Notes: generated by a model not told the origin, from the sequence alone. 54,724 nucleotides of DNA from Lachnospiraceae bacterium (GCA_016282745.1 JAEELL010000008.1:1-54724); one strand, 5' to 3'; counted from the stretch's first letter, positions 44,727 through 53,780 are shown. A program made the numbers and translations.

Positions 44727-46520
44727 TTATAAGCTGTCGAGAATAGACTGAGTCAGTGTAAATGAATCCCCATACATAGTCCATGATAACGGAAGGTTCA
44801 TATCGAAATTGCCTTCATTTATAAATTTCAACTGAGCGTTCAGTCTTGATAAATCTTCATGAGCTTCTTCCATGAGCATTATCTTCTTTCTGGCTTCAAT
44901 AAAGGCTTTTAGATATGTAGCTTCGTCACCACCTTTTGCAGGTGATGTTGCAGTTCTCAATGCTGCCTTTCTGATTCCGCCAAAACTCTCACTGTCATTT
45001 CCAGGTCCATGCATAACCATGGCATCATAATAAATAAACTGACCAAGAACACTAAGTCCGTCTGTCTGTGCATCAGCTACTGCCGGGTGGAGATACCATT
45101 CTCTCACAATCTTGTTCTGTGCATCTATCATTTCCTGATCATTTGCCGCAGTCTGCCAAGCACGTACAAAGTTTCTTCCAAGTCCTGCTTCCGAATCAGT
45201 ACCATTAACTGCACGAAGAGCACTTAAATATGGTGACAATGGATTATTGTTTGGTTTCAATGCAATATACTGTTCAACTACTTCAAGCATATCGCCTGTT
45301 CCGGAAGTAAATCCGATGATACCACCGGTATATCCTCTTCCGTCTCCAATATTTTCAATATATGAATACTGTTCTCTAAAATTAAGACTTGAGTTTTCTG
45401 CACTTGATACAATGGCAAAAGCAATCTTCATCAGATTACCGCTCTCAATTGTTCCGTTCTGTGGCTGCGTGGTTGGAGGTTCTGTTGGAGCCTCTGTAGG
45501 TTTTTCAGTTTGTGTTTCTGTTGGTTTATCTGTCGGCTTTTCTGTTGTGCTCTGTCCACCGGCAACTGTAACCTGCCCTGAAACTCCTGATGATTCTATT
45601 CCGTTTAATACTGCTGTAACTTTAACTGTATGTGTTCCATTTGAAATATTATGAATATCATATGATCCACATTGTACTTCTGACAACTTCTTAACTCCGT
45701 CAACATATACGTTGTACTTCTGTCCATTTGCTATCTGATCATTGTTCTGTCCCCAAACAACTGTAATTGTGTTATTTGCATTGCTTGAGAATACCTCACC
45801 AAATACTTCAATTGGTCCATTTCCTGATGGAGCTGAAGTTGGTGCTTGCGTTGTTGGTGTTTGTGTTGTCGGTGCTTGCGTTGTTGGTGTTTGCGTTGTC
45901 GGCGCTTGTGTTGTTTCTGTCTCAACTGCATGATTAAAAGTTACCCTTGGATAATTGCTGTCAACAACGCTCAAAATTGAATTGTACAGATAATCGTGAT
46001 CTACCTGAATTGGCATCCTACTCTCATCATAAAGCACTGAAGCCACATCAAATATACTAAATCTTTTTGTTTCACCGTAATAATATGAGCCATTTCGAAG
46101 TTTTGCATATGGTCTCACAATATACTCTTGCGTAAATGCCGGTACATTCATGGCACCATAAGTCATTGTCATAGTGTAGGTAGCTTTGCCCTCTTCTGAT
46201 GTAATCAAACCTTTTGAAGTCGCAGCAAATGCTTTCACATTCTCACCCTGATGATTAATGTCCATCTCATCTTCATTGACACAGTCTGCAAGACCATAAA
46301 TCAATCCCCGTTCCGTAACTCTGCTTCCGTCGATACTCTCCGCCACGGAATATACCGTCCTGATTCCGCCTGCTGCAATACTAATCTGATAGCCTTCAAC
46401 ATTAAGTTCTTCTGTTGTTTCCACTCCGAATGTTTGCGTAAGTTGTGTTACTCCCCCCGAAAAAACAGTTCCCGCACATATTGTCACTCCGCAAATAAGT
46501 GACATTATTCTTTTTCTCAT
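44727..46520 (-). CDS. Secreted GH46 chitosanase with shared N-terminal and FN3-like modules
   Basis: 597 residues, with GGAG before the ATG. Signal peptide (1-21); shared module (about 39-192); Thr/Gln/Pro linker of TTQAPTTQTP repeats (200-232); FN3-like module (235-321); a second Thr/Glu/Pro/Lys linker (323-356); GH46 catalytic domain (358-597). Catalytic Glu375 ('VSSAENSSLNFREQYSY') and Asp393 ('IGDGRGYTGGIIGFTSGTGD') match the two GH46 acids. It should cut beta-1,4-glucosamine links in chitosan outside the cell. The accessory modules stand before the catalytic domain here, the reverse of the other two enzymes, so the module is mobile. Confidence 0.93.
   Translation of the reverse strand: MRKRIMSLICGVTICAGTVFSGGVTQLTQTFGVETTEELNVEGYQISIAAGGIRTVYSVAESIDGSRVTERGLIYGLADCVNEDEMDINHQGENVKAFAATSKGLITSEEGKATYTMTMTYGAMNVPAFTQEYIVRPYAKLRNGSYYYGETKRFSIFDVASVLYDESRMPIQVDHDYLYNSILSVVDSNYPRVTFNHAVETETTQAPTTQTPTTQAPTTQTPTTQAPTSAPSGNGPIEVFGEVFSSNANNTITVVWGQNNDQIANGQKYNVYVDGVKKLSEVQCGSYDIHNISNGTHTVKVTAVLNGIESSGVSGQVTVAGGQSTTEKPTDKPTETQTEKPTEAPTEPPTTQPQNGTIESGNLMKIAFAIVSSAENSSLNFREQYSYIENIGDGRGYTGGIIGFTSGTGDMLEVVEQYIALKPNNNPLSPYLSALRAVNGTDSEAGLGRNFVRAWQTAANDQEMIDAQNKIVREWYLHPAVADAQTDGLSVLGQFIYYDAMVMHGPGNDSESFGGIRKAALRTATSPAKGGDEATYLKAFIEARKKIMLMEEAHEDLSRLNAQLKFINEGNFDMNLPLSWTMYGDSFTLTQSILDSL
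45558..45818 (-). other. FN3-like module shared with the GH5-GH18 enzyme (copy 2)
   Basis: Residues ~235-321: 'VFGEVFSSNANNTITVVWG', 'GQKYNVYVDGVKKLSEVQC', 'HNISNGTHTVKVTAVLNG'. It matches residues 1223-1308 of the 27665 protein throughout. Confidence 0.8.
45945..46406 (-). other. Copy 3 of the shared accessory module (N-terminal, GH46)
   Basis: Residues 39-192, 'LNVEGYQISIAAGGIRTVYSV' through 'VDHDYLYNSILSVVDSNY'. The MM of the other copies is replaced, but 'HDYLYNSIL' is kept. Confidence 0.88.
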
Positions 46521-46667
46521 GTTACACTCCTTTTCTTTGATTTTTTATGATGATTCATCTCACATCCGATAGTATAACAATATTTCAATTTTAAATATAA
46601 TTCAAGTACTAATCTCTAAACTGTGCAGATTTATTATTTAATTCTCTATACTTTCAATTAATTCATC

Positions 46668-46703
46668 TAAGATTTCAATTAACAAATTAAGATTTCAATT
46701 AAC
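46668..46703. repeat. Two 16-nt direct repeats upstream of metF's 3' end
   Basis: TAAGATTTCAATTAAC at 46668-46683 and 46688-46703, a 20-nt period, between the chitosanase gene and metF. Confidence 0.85.
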
Positions 46704-46735
46704 TGCTATGAAATTATTAATGTATTACTCTTTTT

Positions 46736-47605
46736 TTAATCTACAACTCTCAGATTTTTAATTCCGTCGCAAATCCTTCTTGCGACAACAGGATTGTTCA
46801 TGGTATAGAGATGTATTCCGTCTATGTCATTTGCCACTAAATCTATTATCTGACTTGTGGCATAGGACATTCCCGCATCAAAAAGAGCTTCCTTATTGTT
46901 TTCAAATTTGCTAATCATCTTTTGAAATCTCACCGGCAATGAAGCTCCACACATTGTTATCATTCTTTTTATCTGCGCTGCATTTATCACAGGCATAATA
47001 CCCGGAATTACAGGAACCTCAATATCTGCAATTCTGCAGTCGTCAACAAAACGATAGAACTCATTGTTGTCAAAAAATAACTGTGACAACAACACTTCTG
47101 CACCGGCATCAACTTTTGTCTTAAGGTTTCTCATCTCACTGACACGATTGTCAGACTCCGGATGACACTCCGGATAACATGCACCTGCAAAACAGAAATC
47201 CCCTTTTTTCTTCATATACGAAATAAGATCGGAAGCATGTTTAAAATCATTCTTTTCCGGCAGTTTTGGATTTCTGTCTCCTCTCAGTGCCAGAATATTT
47301 TTGATACCCTCTTCACCAAGTACTCTTGAAAATTCATCAATTTCCGACTTGTCATAGCTTAGGCATGTAAGATGCACTACCGGCTCAATGTTGTATTCAT
47401 TTTTTATTTTCTTTGCAAGATCAATTGTGCGATTTCTATTTGAACCGCCACCTGCTCCAAATGTCACACTGATAAAATCCGGTTTAAGTTCGCTTAACAC
47501 TGACAAAGTTTCATCAATGTTTTTTAACTCTTCATCCTTTTTGGGTGGGAAAATCTCAAATGACAAACTTCTGTTTTTATTCTTATGAATATCCGATAGT
47601 AACAT
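46736..47605 (-). CDS. metF: Methylenetetrahydrofolate reductase
   Basis: 289 residues, with GGAGA before the ATG. 'LSFEIFPPKKDEELKNIDETLSVL', 'DFISVTFGAGGGSNRNRTIDLA', 'GIKNILALRGDRNP', 'CYPECHPES' and 'LLSQLFFDNNEFYRFVDDC' are typical of MetF. It reduces 5,10-methylene-THF to 5-methyl-THF, the methyl donor for MetE. It lies 95 nt downstream of metE, same direction, so the two probably form an operon. Confidence 0.97.
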   Translation of the reverse strand: MLLSDIHKNKNRSLSFEIFPPKKDEELKNIDETLSVLSELKPDFISVTFGAGGGSNRNRTIDLAKKIKNEYNIEPVVHLTCLSYDKSEIDEFSRVLGEEGIKNILALRGDRNPKLPEKNDFKHASDLISYMKKKGDFCFAGACYPECHPESDNRVSEMRNLKTKVDAGAEVLLSQLFFDNNEFYRFVDDCRIADIEVPVIPGIMPVINAAQIKRMITMCGASLPVRFQKMISKFENNKEALFDAGMSYATSQIIDLVANDIDGIHLYTMNNPVVARRICDGIKNLRVVD

Positions 47606-47700
47606 ATTACATTCTCCTAATATTTTTATTATTCAATATTTATACATTTTTTTGTTTTTATTTTTTTGTTTTTATTTTTTTATTAATTATTTCATTTTTT

Positions 47701-49998
47701 CTAATATTGCTCTCTCAAAATATTTGCGGCTGCAACCAGATTTTTAAGGCTGGCTTTTGTCTCAGGAATCCCTCTCGTCTTAAGTCCGCAATCAGGATTA
47801 ATCCACAATTTATTTCTGTCTATTTTTCCAAGCATCTTCTCTAAGGCTTTCACAATCTCATCAACCGATGGAACTCTAGGAGAGTGAATGTCATAAACTC
47901 CGGGACCAACTTCCGTCTCGAAATTATTTTCTTTGATTGCCTCAAGAATTGTCAGTTTTGAGCGGGAAGCTTCAAAAGAAATAACATCTGCATCCATATT
48001 GTCAATGTCTTTTATAATTTCATCAAACTCACTGTAGCACATGTGTGTGTGAATCTGTGTCTCAGGTTTCACACCACTGTGGCATAATCTGAATGCCGGA
48101 ATTGCCCAATCAAGATACTCTTTGTACCAGTCGCTCTTTCTGATTGGAAGTTTTTCCTTGAGAGCTGCCTCATCAATCTGAATAATTTTAATACCTGCTT
48201 TTTCAAGATCATTTACCTCTTCTCGAATTGCAATTCCTATCTGAAATGCCATTTCTTTAAGAGAAATATCTTCTCTTGGGAATGACCAGTTGAGGATTGT
48301 AACCGGCCCTGTGAGCATTCCTTTTACAGGTTTATCAGTGAGGCTTTGAGCATATTTTAAATATTCTGTTGTAATTGGTTTTGTTCTTTTTACATCACCG
48401 AAAATAATCGGTGGTTTAACACAGCGGGTTCCGTAAGACTGTACCCATGCCTTCTCTGTAAATACATATCCTTCCAGATTTTCACCAAAGAACTCAACCA
48501 TATCATTTCTCTCGTACTCACCGTGAACCAACACATCAATTCCCAGATTTTCCTGTTCTCTGATGCAATTCTTAATAAATTCATTAACCTTTGCATCATA
48601 GGCAGCCTTGTCAATTTCACCTTTTTTAAACTGAGTTCTGTTTTTCTTTACCTCGATTGTCTGTGGGAATGAACCGATAGTTGTAGTCGGGAAAAGTGGA
48701 AGTTTGAGTTCTGACTTTTGTATTATTGCACGCTCACTTCTGACAGGAAGTCTTACAAAATCTTTCTCCCCAAGTGCTTCCACTTGTTTTTTTACGTCGT
48801 CATTTCTGTATAAACGTTCTTTTTTAAACAGTTCTTTATTCTCTAAATATTCTTTTTCGGCTCTGAAATCATCTGTTTCTGTAAGAACACTCAATTCATT
48901 TAATTCCTGAAGTTTTTCAAGTGCAAATGCAAAAAATTGTGATACCTCAGGTTGCAATGAAGTTTCATTTTCAAGGGTATATGGCACATGTAACAACGAA
49001 CATGATGTAGAAAGCACAATTTCATCCGCATATTTTTTTAAAGTATCAAGGGAACTCAAAACTTTCTCATAATCTGTCTTCCATATATTCTTTCCATTTA
49101 CCAGTCCGGCAAACAAAGTTTTACTCTTTGGGAAGCCATATTTTTCCAATAAAGAAAAACTTTCTTTTCCCTCAACAAAATCTAATCCGATTCCGTCAAA
49201 ATCCAATTCAACTATTTCTTTATAACAATCTCTGACGTCTCCAAAATATGTCTGGAGTAACAGTTTTGTTTTACCCTTTGAATCCGAATTCTTTATTTCT
49301 CCTTTTGCAGCAAGAATATGTTCATATAATTTTAAAAATAGTTTCTTGTCATCTTCAATTAAATCTGTAACCAGTGACGGTTCATCAAACTGAATCCACT
49401 CAGCCCCCAGTTCTTCCAGTTGCTTAATCAAATTTGTGTACGCGTTTGCCAAATCTTCTGCAAAATCATCTGCAGACTTTTGTCCATGATACTTTACCAA
49501 TTTTAAAAATGTAAATGGTCCCACAATAACAGGTTTGGTCTGAATTCCAAACTGACTTGCCTCGTGATATTCCACAAAAGGCTTTTCTCCTGTAAGCTTG
49601 ATTTCAGTATCATCATCTATCTCAGGCACAAGATAATGATAATTAGTATTAAACCATTTCTTCATTGCAAGAGCAGAAACATCCCCCGCATCGCCCTGAT
49701 ATCCTCTTGCCATTGCAAAATATGTATCAATATCATCCAACTGCAATTCTCTGTACTTCTTTGGAATAACATTGAAAAGCACTGCTGCATCCAACACTCC
49801 GTCGTAAAGTGAAAAATCATTTGAAGGAATCATTCCAATACCTGCATTCTTCTGAAACTTCCAATGCTCAGCGCGAAGTTCCTTCGCAACTTGTAACAGT
49901 TCGTCCTTTGAAACTTCACCTCTGAAATACTTTTCTGATATAAATTTTAACTCTCTGAGTTTTCCTACTCTTGGAAAACCTACTACTGTATTATTCAT
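47701..49998 (-). CDS. metE: Cobalamin-independent methionine synthase
   Basis: 765 residues, full length, with GGAGGAGG before the ATG. The N-terminal domain (1-~380, 'VVGFPRVGKLRELKFISEKYFRGE') and the catalytic C-terminal domain are present. Zinc and substrate motifs are 'HTHMCYSEFDEII' (His, Cys, Glu) and 'NPDCGLKTRG' (third Cys), with 'TTTIGSFPQT' and 'MLTGPVTILNWSFPR'. It methylates homocysteine with 5-methyl-THF-polyglutamate, linking it to folC and luxS. The 84-nt leader after the upstream terminator has no room for a SAM riboswitch or T-box. Confidence 0.97.
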   Translation of the reverse strand: MNNTVVGFPRVGKLRELKFISEKYFRGEVSKDELLQVAKELRAEHWKFQKNAGIGMIPSNDFSLYDGVLDAAVLFNVIPKKYRELQLDDIDTYFAMARGYQGDAGDVSALAMKKWFNTNYHYLVPEIDDDTEIKLTGEKPFVEYHEASQFGIQTKPVIVGPFTFLKLVKYHGQKSADDFAEDLANAYTNLIKQLEELGAEWIQFDEPSLVTDLIEDDKKLFLKLYEHILAAKGEIKNSDSKGKTKLLLQTYFGDVRDCYKEIVELDFDGIGLDFVEGKESFSLLEKYGFPKSKTLFAGLVNGKNIWKTDYEKVLSSLDTLKKYADEIVLSTSCSLLHVPYTLENETSLQPEVSQFFAFALEKLQELNELSVLTETDDFRAEKEYLENKELFKKERLYRNDDVKKQVEALGEKDFVRLPVRSERAIIQKSELKLPLFPTTTIGSFPQTIEVKKNRTQFKKGEIDKAAYDAKVNEFIKNCIREQENLGIDVLVHGEYERNDMVEFFGENLEGYVFTEKAWVQSYGTRCVKPPIIFGDVKRTKPITTEYLKYAQSLTDKPVKGMLTGPVTILNWSFPREDISLKEMAFQIGIAIREEVNDLEKAGIKIIQIDEAALKEKLPIRKSDWYKEYLDWAIPAFRLCHSGVKPETQIHTHMCYSEFDEIIKDIDNMDADVISFEASRSKLTILEAIKENNFETEVGPGVYDIHSPRVPSVDEIVKALEKMLGKIDRNKLWINPDCGLKTRGIPETKASLKNLVAAANILREQY

Positions 49999-50082
49999 AG
50001 TCCTCCTCCTGTTATAATTCCCAGTAATTCAATATGTTAACACTAAAAACAGTATATATCAGACATATGCCTTTGAAAAATA

Positions 50083-50134
50083 TAAAAAAACAGAGGTTTG
50101 ATATAGTTTCAAACTATATCAAACCTCTGTTTTC
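50083..50134 (-). terminator. Terminator of the LysR gene
   Basis: A ~20-bp near-perfect stem (ACAGAGGTTTGATATAG arms) with a very small loop, followed on the minus strand by eight T. It isolates the LysR gene from metE. Confidence 0.93.
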
Positions 50135-50226
50135 ACTTTTCACCTATGTCTTATCACTTTGAAGCATCTTCTTATCTATATCATATTATTTTGAAAGTTC
50201 TTTCCGTCTTTTCCCAATTTCCTCAT

Positions 50227-51129
50227 CTACACTTCAATATGATTTCTCAAGCCTTCCATGTAGATATTTCCATACCTGCTGAGGGTGGAATTCTTCTGGG
50301 TTATCACTCCAATTCTCATATGTTCATCAACTCTTAGTGGTTTTGCGATAATGTTCTCGCCATTTAATTCTTTGCTGATGACACCGGAACTGACTGTATA
50401 TCCGTCAAGTCCGATTAACAGATTGAATAAAGTTGCTCTGTCTCGCACCTTGATATTCTTCTTTCGATCGAGAGTACTAAGAATCTCTTCTGAAAAATAA
50501 AACGAATTGTAATCTCCCTGCTCAAAAGACAGATATGGGTAATCCTCTAAATCCTCTAACTTCAATGTCTTTTTTGATGCAAGCGGATGATTCGAACTGA
50601 TAAATACATGTGGTTTTGCCACAAACAATTCTTCAAATTCGAGTTCATTCTGCTTTAATATCTTCATTATCACTTCCTCATTCTTGGAAGAAGTATAGAG
50701 AATTCCTATCTCACTCTTCATGTGGCTTACATCTTCGATAATCTCATAAGTCTGAGTTTCCCGAAGCGTAAAATCATATTTGTCTGCATCAAATGCCCTA
50801 ATCAAATCAACAAATGCATTTACTGCAAATGAGTAGTGCTGACATGACACTGAAAATTTTGGTCTGCCTTCTTTTTTATTTAAAAACTTCTCCTCAAGCA
50901 AATCTGCCTGTTCTAATACCTGTCTTGCATATGACAAAAACAGATCCCCATCATTTGAAATAGTTACTCCCTTATTTGTTCGGTTGAAAATAGTAATCTG
51001 CATTTCCTTTTCCATCTCGCGAATGGCATTTGTAAGACTTGGTTGCGAGATGAACAATCGCTTTGCAGCCTCGGTGATATTACCTGTTTCCGCCACAGTT
51101 ACAATATATTTTAATTGCTGTAAGGTCAT
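50227..51129 (-). CDS. LysR family transcriptional regulator
   Basis: 300 residues from the ATG at 51129 (AAGGAG 7 nt upstream). N-terminal winged helix: 'MTLQQLKYIVTVAETGNITEAAKRLFISQPSLTNAIREMEKEM'. The C-terminal periplasmic-binding-type effector domain holds 'VFISSNHPLASKKTLKLEDL' and 'YPYLSFEQG'. Next to metE-metF in the same direction it may control methionine synthesis, but that is only by position. A perfect 19-bp palindrome at 51151-51169 precedes it and is a probable autoregulatory site. Confidence 0.92.
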   Translation of the reverse strand: MTLQQLKYIVTVAETGNITEAAKRLFISQPSLTNAIREMEKEMQITIFNRTNKGVTISNDGDLFLSYARQVLEQADLLEEKFLNKKEGRPKFSVSCQHYSFAVNAFVDLIRAFDADKYDFTLRETQTYEIIEDVSHMKSEIGILYTSSKNEEVIMKILKQNELEFEELFVAKPHVFISSNHPLASKKTLKLEDLEDYPYLSFEQGDYNSFYFSEEILSTLDRKKNIKVRDRATLFNLLIGLDGYTVSSGVISKELNGENIIAKPLRVDEHMRIGVITQKNSTLSRYGNIYMEGLRNHIEV

Positions 51130-51150
51130 ATCCTCACTCCTTATGTTTTC

Positions 51151-51169
51151 AAGGTTCAATTTGAACCTT
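51151..51169. promoter_or_regulatory. 19-bp palindrome upstream of the LysR gene
   Basis: AAGGTTCAA-T-TTGAACCTT is symmetric and contains a T-N11-A core, the usual LysR operator form. It sits 22 nt before the ATG. Confidence 0.65.
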
Positions 51170-51257
51170 TTTCTTAGTTCATGTTTTTTCTTAGTTCATG
51201 TTTTTTCTCATTTGAAATATTTCATAAATCATTTAATAATAACAATTTAATCTTATT

Positions 51258-51311
51258 ATTACTAATTTGTTCTTATGACTATTATTTAATTACTAATTTG
51301 TTCTTATGACT
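51258..51311. repeat. Tandem 23-nt repeats
   Basis: Two identical 23-nt copies (51258-51280 and 51289-51311; core ACTAATTTGTTCTTATGACT) with 31-nt period, in the AT-rich spacer between the LysR and DUF2812 genes. A shorter direct repeat (TTTCTTAGTTCATG) lies at about 51170-51200. Confidence 0.85.
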
Positions 51312-51339
51312 GCCATTTGTTTCTTATAATTATCTATGA

Positions 51340-51978
51340 CTATGCAGAGTATTGTTTTTCTTTCTTTTTCACCTTTATTGCACAGAAAATACTGCTTACA
51401 ATACATATTATTAATAAAAACGGTGCACCGTTTCTAAACATCACAAAAGGTGTTTCAAATAAAAATGCACTGAGGAAACGTGTTCCTTTCATTTCCCACA
51501 ATCCCGGCGTATAATACAGTTCTTTAGGATTTTCAAACAACATTTTAAAATTTACCGTGGAAATTACCGGCATTAACAAAGCTAATGAAATAAACATCCA
51601 GCTAATTGTGTAGCCATACAATCTTTTGTACAATCCGGCTAATGACTGATTGTCTGAAAACAACTCATCACTTGTATTTTCATCTACCTGCTCAAAATAA
51701 TGAGTTCCTTCGATTTTAGATCCTCTGATAAGTTTCCAACCGGCATCCTCAAACATTGAAATATAATTCTGATACTCATCATTTTTTGCAATTTCATGAT
51801 AATCAATTCTTACTTTTGGAATAAACTCTCCATCCGCTTTTTTGAACACATATCTTCCTGTGTTATTGTTTACGCTCTCAAGTTTGTATCCCTTTTCTCT
51901 ATAACTGTCAATAAACTCTTGTTCTTTCTCAATATCTACAATAAAAAATCTATGTTTTACTATTCTATCCTTATTCAT
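51340..51978 (-). CDS. DUF2812 domain membrane protein
   Basis: 212 residues, with GGAGG before the ATG. The N-terminal ~115 residues match DUF2812 ('HRFFIVDIEKEQEFIDSYREKGYKLESV', 'YISMFEDAGWKLIRG', 'HYFEQVDE'). Two membrane helices follow (about 130-152 and 182-202). DUF2812 genes regularly sit beside padR genes, as here, 32 nt downstream of one. No function is known. Confidence 0.88.
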   Translation of the reverse strand: MNKDRIVKHRFFIVDIEKEQEFIDSYREKGYKLESVNNNTGRYVFKKADGEFIPKVRIDYHEIAKNDEYQNYISMFEDAGWKLIRGSKIEGTHYFEQVDENTSDELFSDNQSLAGLYKRLYGYTISWMFISLALLMPVISTVNFKMLFENPKELYYTPGLWEMKGTRFLSAFLFETPFVMFRNGAPFLLIICIVSSIFCAIKVKKKEKQYSA

Positions 51979-52010
51979 AATATAACCTCCTCAATATACT
52001 ACCTATGCAA

Positions 52011-52322
52011 TTACAATTTGTTTGCATCTGCTATTGCAACCATTGTTCTCAGTCTGTTTGTCTCTTCTTTCAAAATATCAAGCCCCGCATCTGTTATCTG
52101 ATATACTTTTCTTCTTTTGTCCTCACTTGGCACTGCTTTAATCCACTTTAACTTGATAAGATTCTCGATGGCTCCATACATGGTTCCTGCTGCAATTCTA
52201 ACATTCCCCTCGCTAAGTTCCTCTACCTTTTGCATTATAAGGTAACCATGTCCCGGCTCAATCAATGCAACTAATATCAGATAAGTTGTCTCCGTGAGCG
52301 GTAAATACTTACTTCTATTCAT
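52011..52322 (-). CDS. PadR family transcriptional regulator
   Basis: 103 residues, with GAGGAGGT before the ATG. 'LTETTYLILVALIEPGHGYLIMQKVEELSEGNVRIAAGTMYGAIENLIKLKWIKAV' and 'RRKVYQITDAGLDILKEE' show the winged helix and the PadR tyrosine/glycine marks. It heads a two-gene operon with the DUF2812 gene. Its own promoter carries a set of palindromes at 52381-52469. Confidence 0.94.
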   Translation of the reverse strand: MNRSKYLPLTETTYLILVALIEPGHGYLIMQKVEELSEGNVRIAAGTMYGAIENLIKLKWIKAVPSEDKRRKVYQITDAGLDILKEETNRLRTMVAIADANKL

Positions 52323-52380
52323 CTACGCTACCTCCTCGCTATATTGCTTAGATATTCTTTACTTCATTAGCCATATTAGT

Positions 52381-52469
52381 TATTCAGTTCAACTATACAT
52401 TTTATCTTTATACAGTTCAACTGTATATTTAGATTATATACAGTCAGACTGTATATGTCAACTGTATAT
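52381..52469 (-). promoter_or_regulatory. padR/DUF2812 promoter filled with palindromic operators
   Basis: On the minus strand TTGACA (52456-52461), 17 nt and TATAAT (52433-52438), both perfect. A perfect palindrome ATATACAGT-CAG-ACTGTATAT (52436-52456) fills the spacer. A second, TATACAGT-TCA-ACTGTATA, is at 52409-52427, a degenerate copy at 52381-52399, and a half site ACTGTATAT at 52461-52469. The full sites are about 27-28 bp apart. Confidence 0.88.
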
Positions 52470-52494
52470 TCAAAATAATTTATAAATTAATCAC

Positions 52495-52534
52495 AAAAAA
52501 AGCTCCCTCAAACTCATTTATGTTTAAGAGAGCA
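52495..52534 (-). terminator. Terminator of the glycosyltransferase gene
   Basis: A 12-bp stem with two mismatches (52502-52513 with 52522-52533; GCTC.../...GAGC) is followed on the minus strand by seven T. Confidence 0.82.
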
Positions 52535-52585
52535 TAATAAATTAAATCTCATTCTATTTATACAAATACTTAATCCAACTCTTTT

Positions 52586-53740
52586 TTAAATAAGTCCTTC
52601 TAAAAAAGCTACAGCCTCAGGTATTCCACCGCTAGCTTTGAAACTATCCGATATCGTATTTGCTGATTTTTTATAGTTTTCATTATCCAATATCATCTTC
52701 ACCATTTTCAATATCTCTTGAGAATCGATTGACTTGAGTGCCACTCCGGCTCCTAATTCTTCCGTTCGCTTTGCAACTGCGCCCTGCTCCGGAGTCTGTG
52801 GAAACAAAACAAGTGGAACTCCGAAATACAATCCCTCATTCACAGAATTCATTCCGCAATGTGTTATGAATACATCCGCAATATTGAGTACTGCCATCTG
52901 ATCAACGAAATCATAAATACTGATATTCTTTGGTACATTTTCAAAATGTTCCTTGCTGTTTACCATAGACATAATCACTTGGTATTCAGTATTTCCAAAA
53001 GCCTCTATACAATTTCGATAGAACTGCTCATTATTATTTACTGTTCCCATTGAAATATATATTGTCTTTTCTGCTTTCTTTTCATATGGAGTTGTTATCG
53101 GTCTGATGGATGTTCCTATGAAATGATATCTGTCCGAAAATGTATCAGCGCAAGGTTGAAAATACTTGGAAGTGTAGACAATGGTATTTGTGTCATTATC
53201 ATTCTGAACAATATCAAAAATATTCTTTATCGGATATCCTTTTTCCTGTAATCTTCTAATCTGTTTATTTACCTTTGGCATGGAAAAAAGCATCTTTAAT
53301 GTCTCCAAAACACCGTGCTTCATGTACTTGGATGATTCCTTATTAAATGCAAATGTTGTAGTGGAGGACACGTATGGAATACCGTATTTCATTGCAGCAA
53401 GCTTGCCCCAGTAAGCAATGGAATCAGATACTATAATATCAGGCTGTATCGCCCCTATCTTTTCTTTTACCATTCCATCTAATGCCAACGTCGAAGACAC
53501 TAACAGTTCAACTGCAAATGCCATATCCTTTCCCACACGATCAGCGTTTTCTTTATCTTCCATTTCAAAGTCATATCCGTCACACGATATAAAAGTCGCA
53601 CCGGCATTTTCAATCTTTTCCCTAAATTGTTCAAAAGAAAAATACCAGATCTCATGACCTCTGTCAGTCATAGCCTTTACAAGTCCTAATGTAGGATTAG
53701 TGTGTCCGTGTGCCGGAATACAAAACCAAGCTATTTTCAT
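52586..53740 (-). CDS. MGT-type (macrolide family) GT1 glycosyltransferase
   Basis: 384 residues from the ATG at 53740; the ATG at 53749 sits directly after GAGGAG and is too close. The GT-B fold is shown by 'IAWFCIPAHGHTNPTLGLVKAMTDRGHEIWYFS' and the nucleotide-sugar motif 'VFITHCGMNSVNEGLYFGVPLVLFPQTPEQGAVAKRTEELGAG'. It would transfer a sugar, usually glucose from UDP-glucose, to a lipid, macrolide or plant-type aglycone. The acceptor is not known. Its neighbours do not form a biosynthetic cluster. Confidence 0.92.
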   Translation of the reverse strand: MKIAWFCIPAHGHTNPTLGLVKAMTDRGHEIWYFSFEQFREKIENAGATFISCDGYDFEMEDKENADRVGKDMAFAVELLVSSTLALDGMVKEKIGAIQPDIIVSDSIAYWGKLAAMKYGIPYVSSTTTFAFNKESSKYMKHGVLETLKMLFSMPKVNKQIRRLQEKGYPIKNIFDIVQNDNDTNTIVYTSKYFQPCADTFSDRYHFIGTSIRPITTPYEKKAEKTIYISMGTVNNNEQFYRNCIEAFGNTEYQVIMSMVNSKEHFENVPKNISIYDFVDQMAVLNIADVFITHCGMNSVNEGLYFGVPLVLFPQTPEQGAVAKRTEELGAGVALKSIDSQEILKMVKMILDNENYKKSANTISDSFKASGGIPEAVAFLEGLI

Positions 53741-53780
53741 CTTCTTCATCTCCTCTTTTGAAAGTATTGTTTTGGAATCA

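Noticed and set aside
45731-45933. CRISPR-like or tandem repeats in the chitosanase gene
   Set aside because: The short repeated DNA encodes the Thr/Gln/Pro linker of the enzyme; there are no spacers.
49999-50082. SAM riboswitch or T-box before metE
   Set aside because: Only 84 nt lie between the LysR terminator and the ATG, with no leader structure matching either class.
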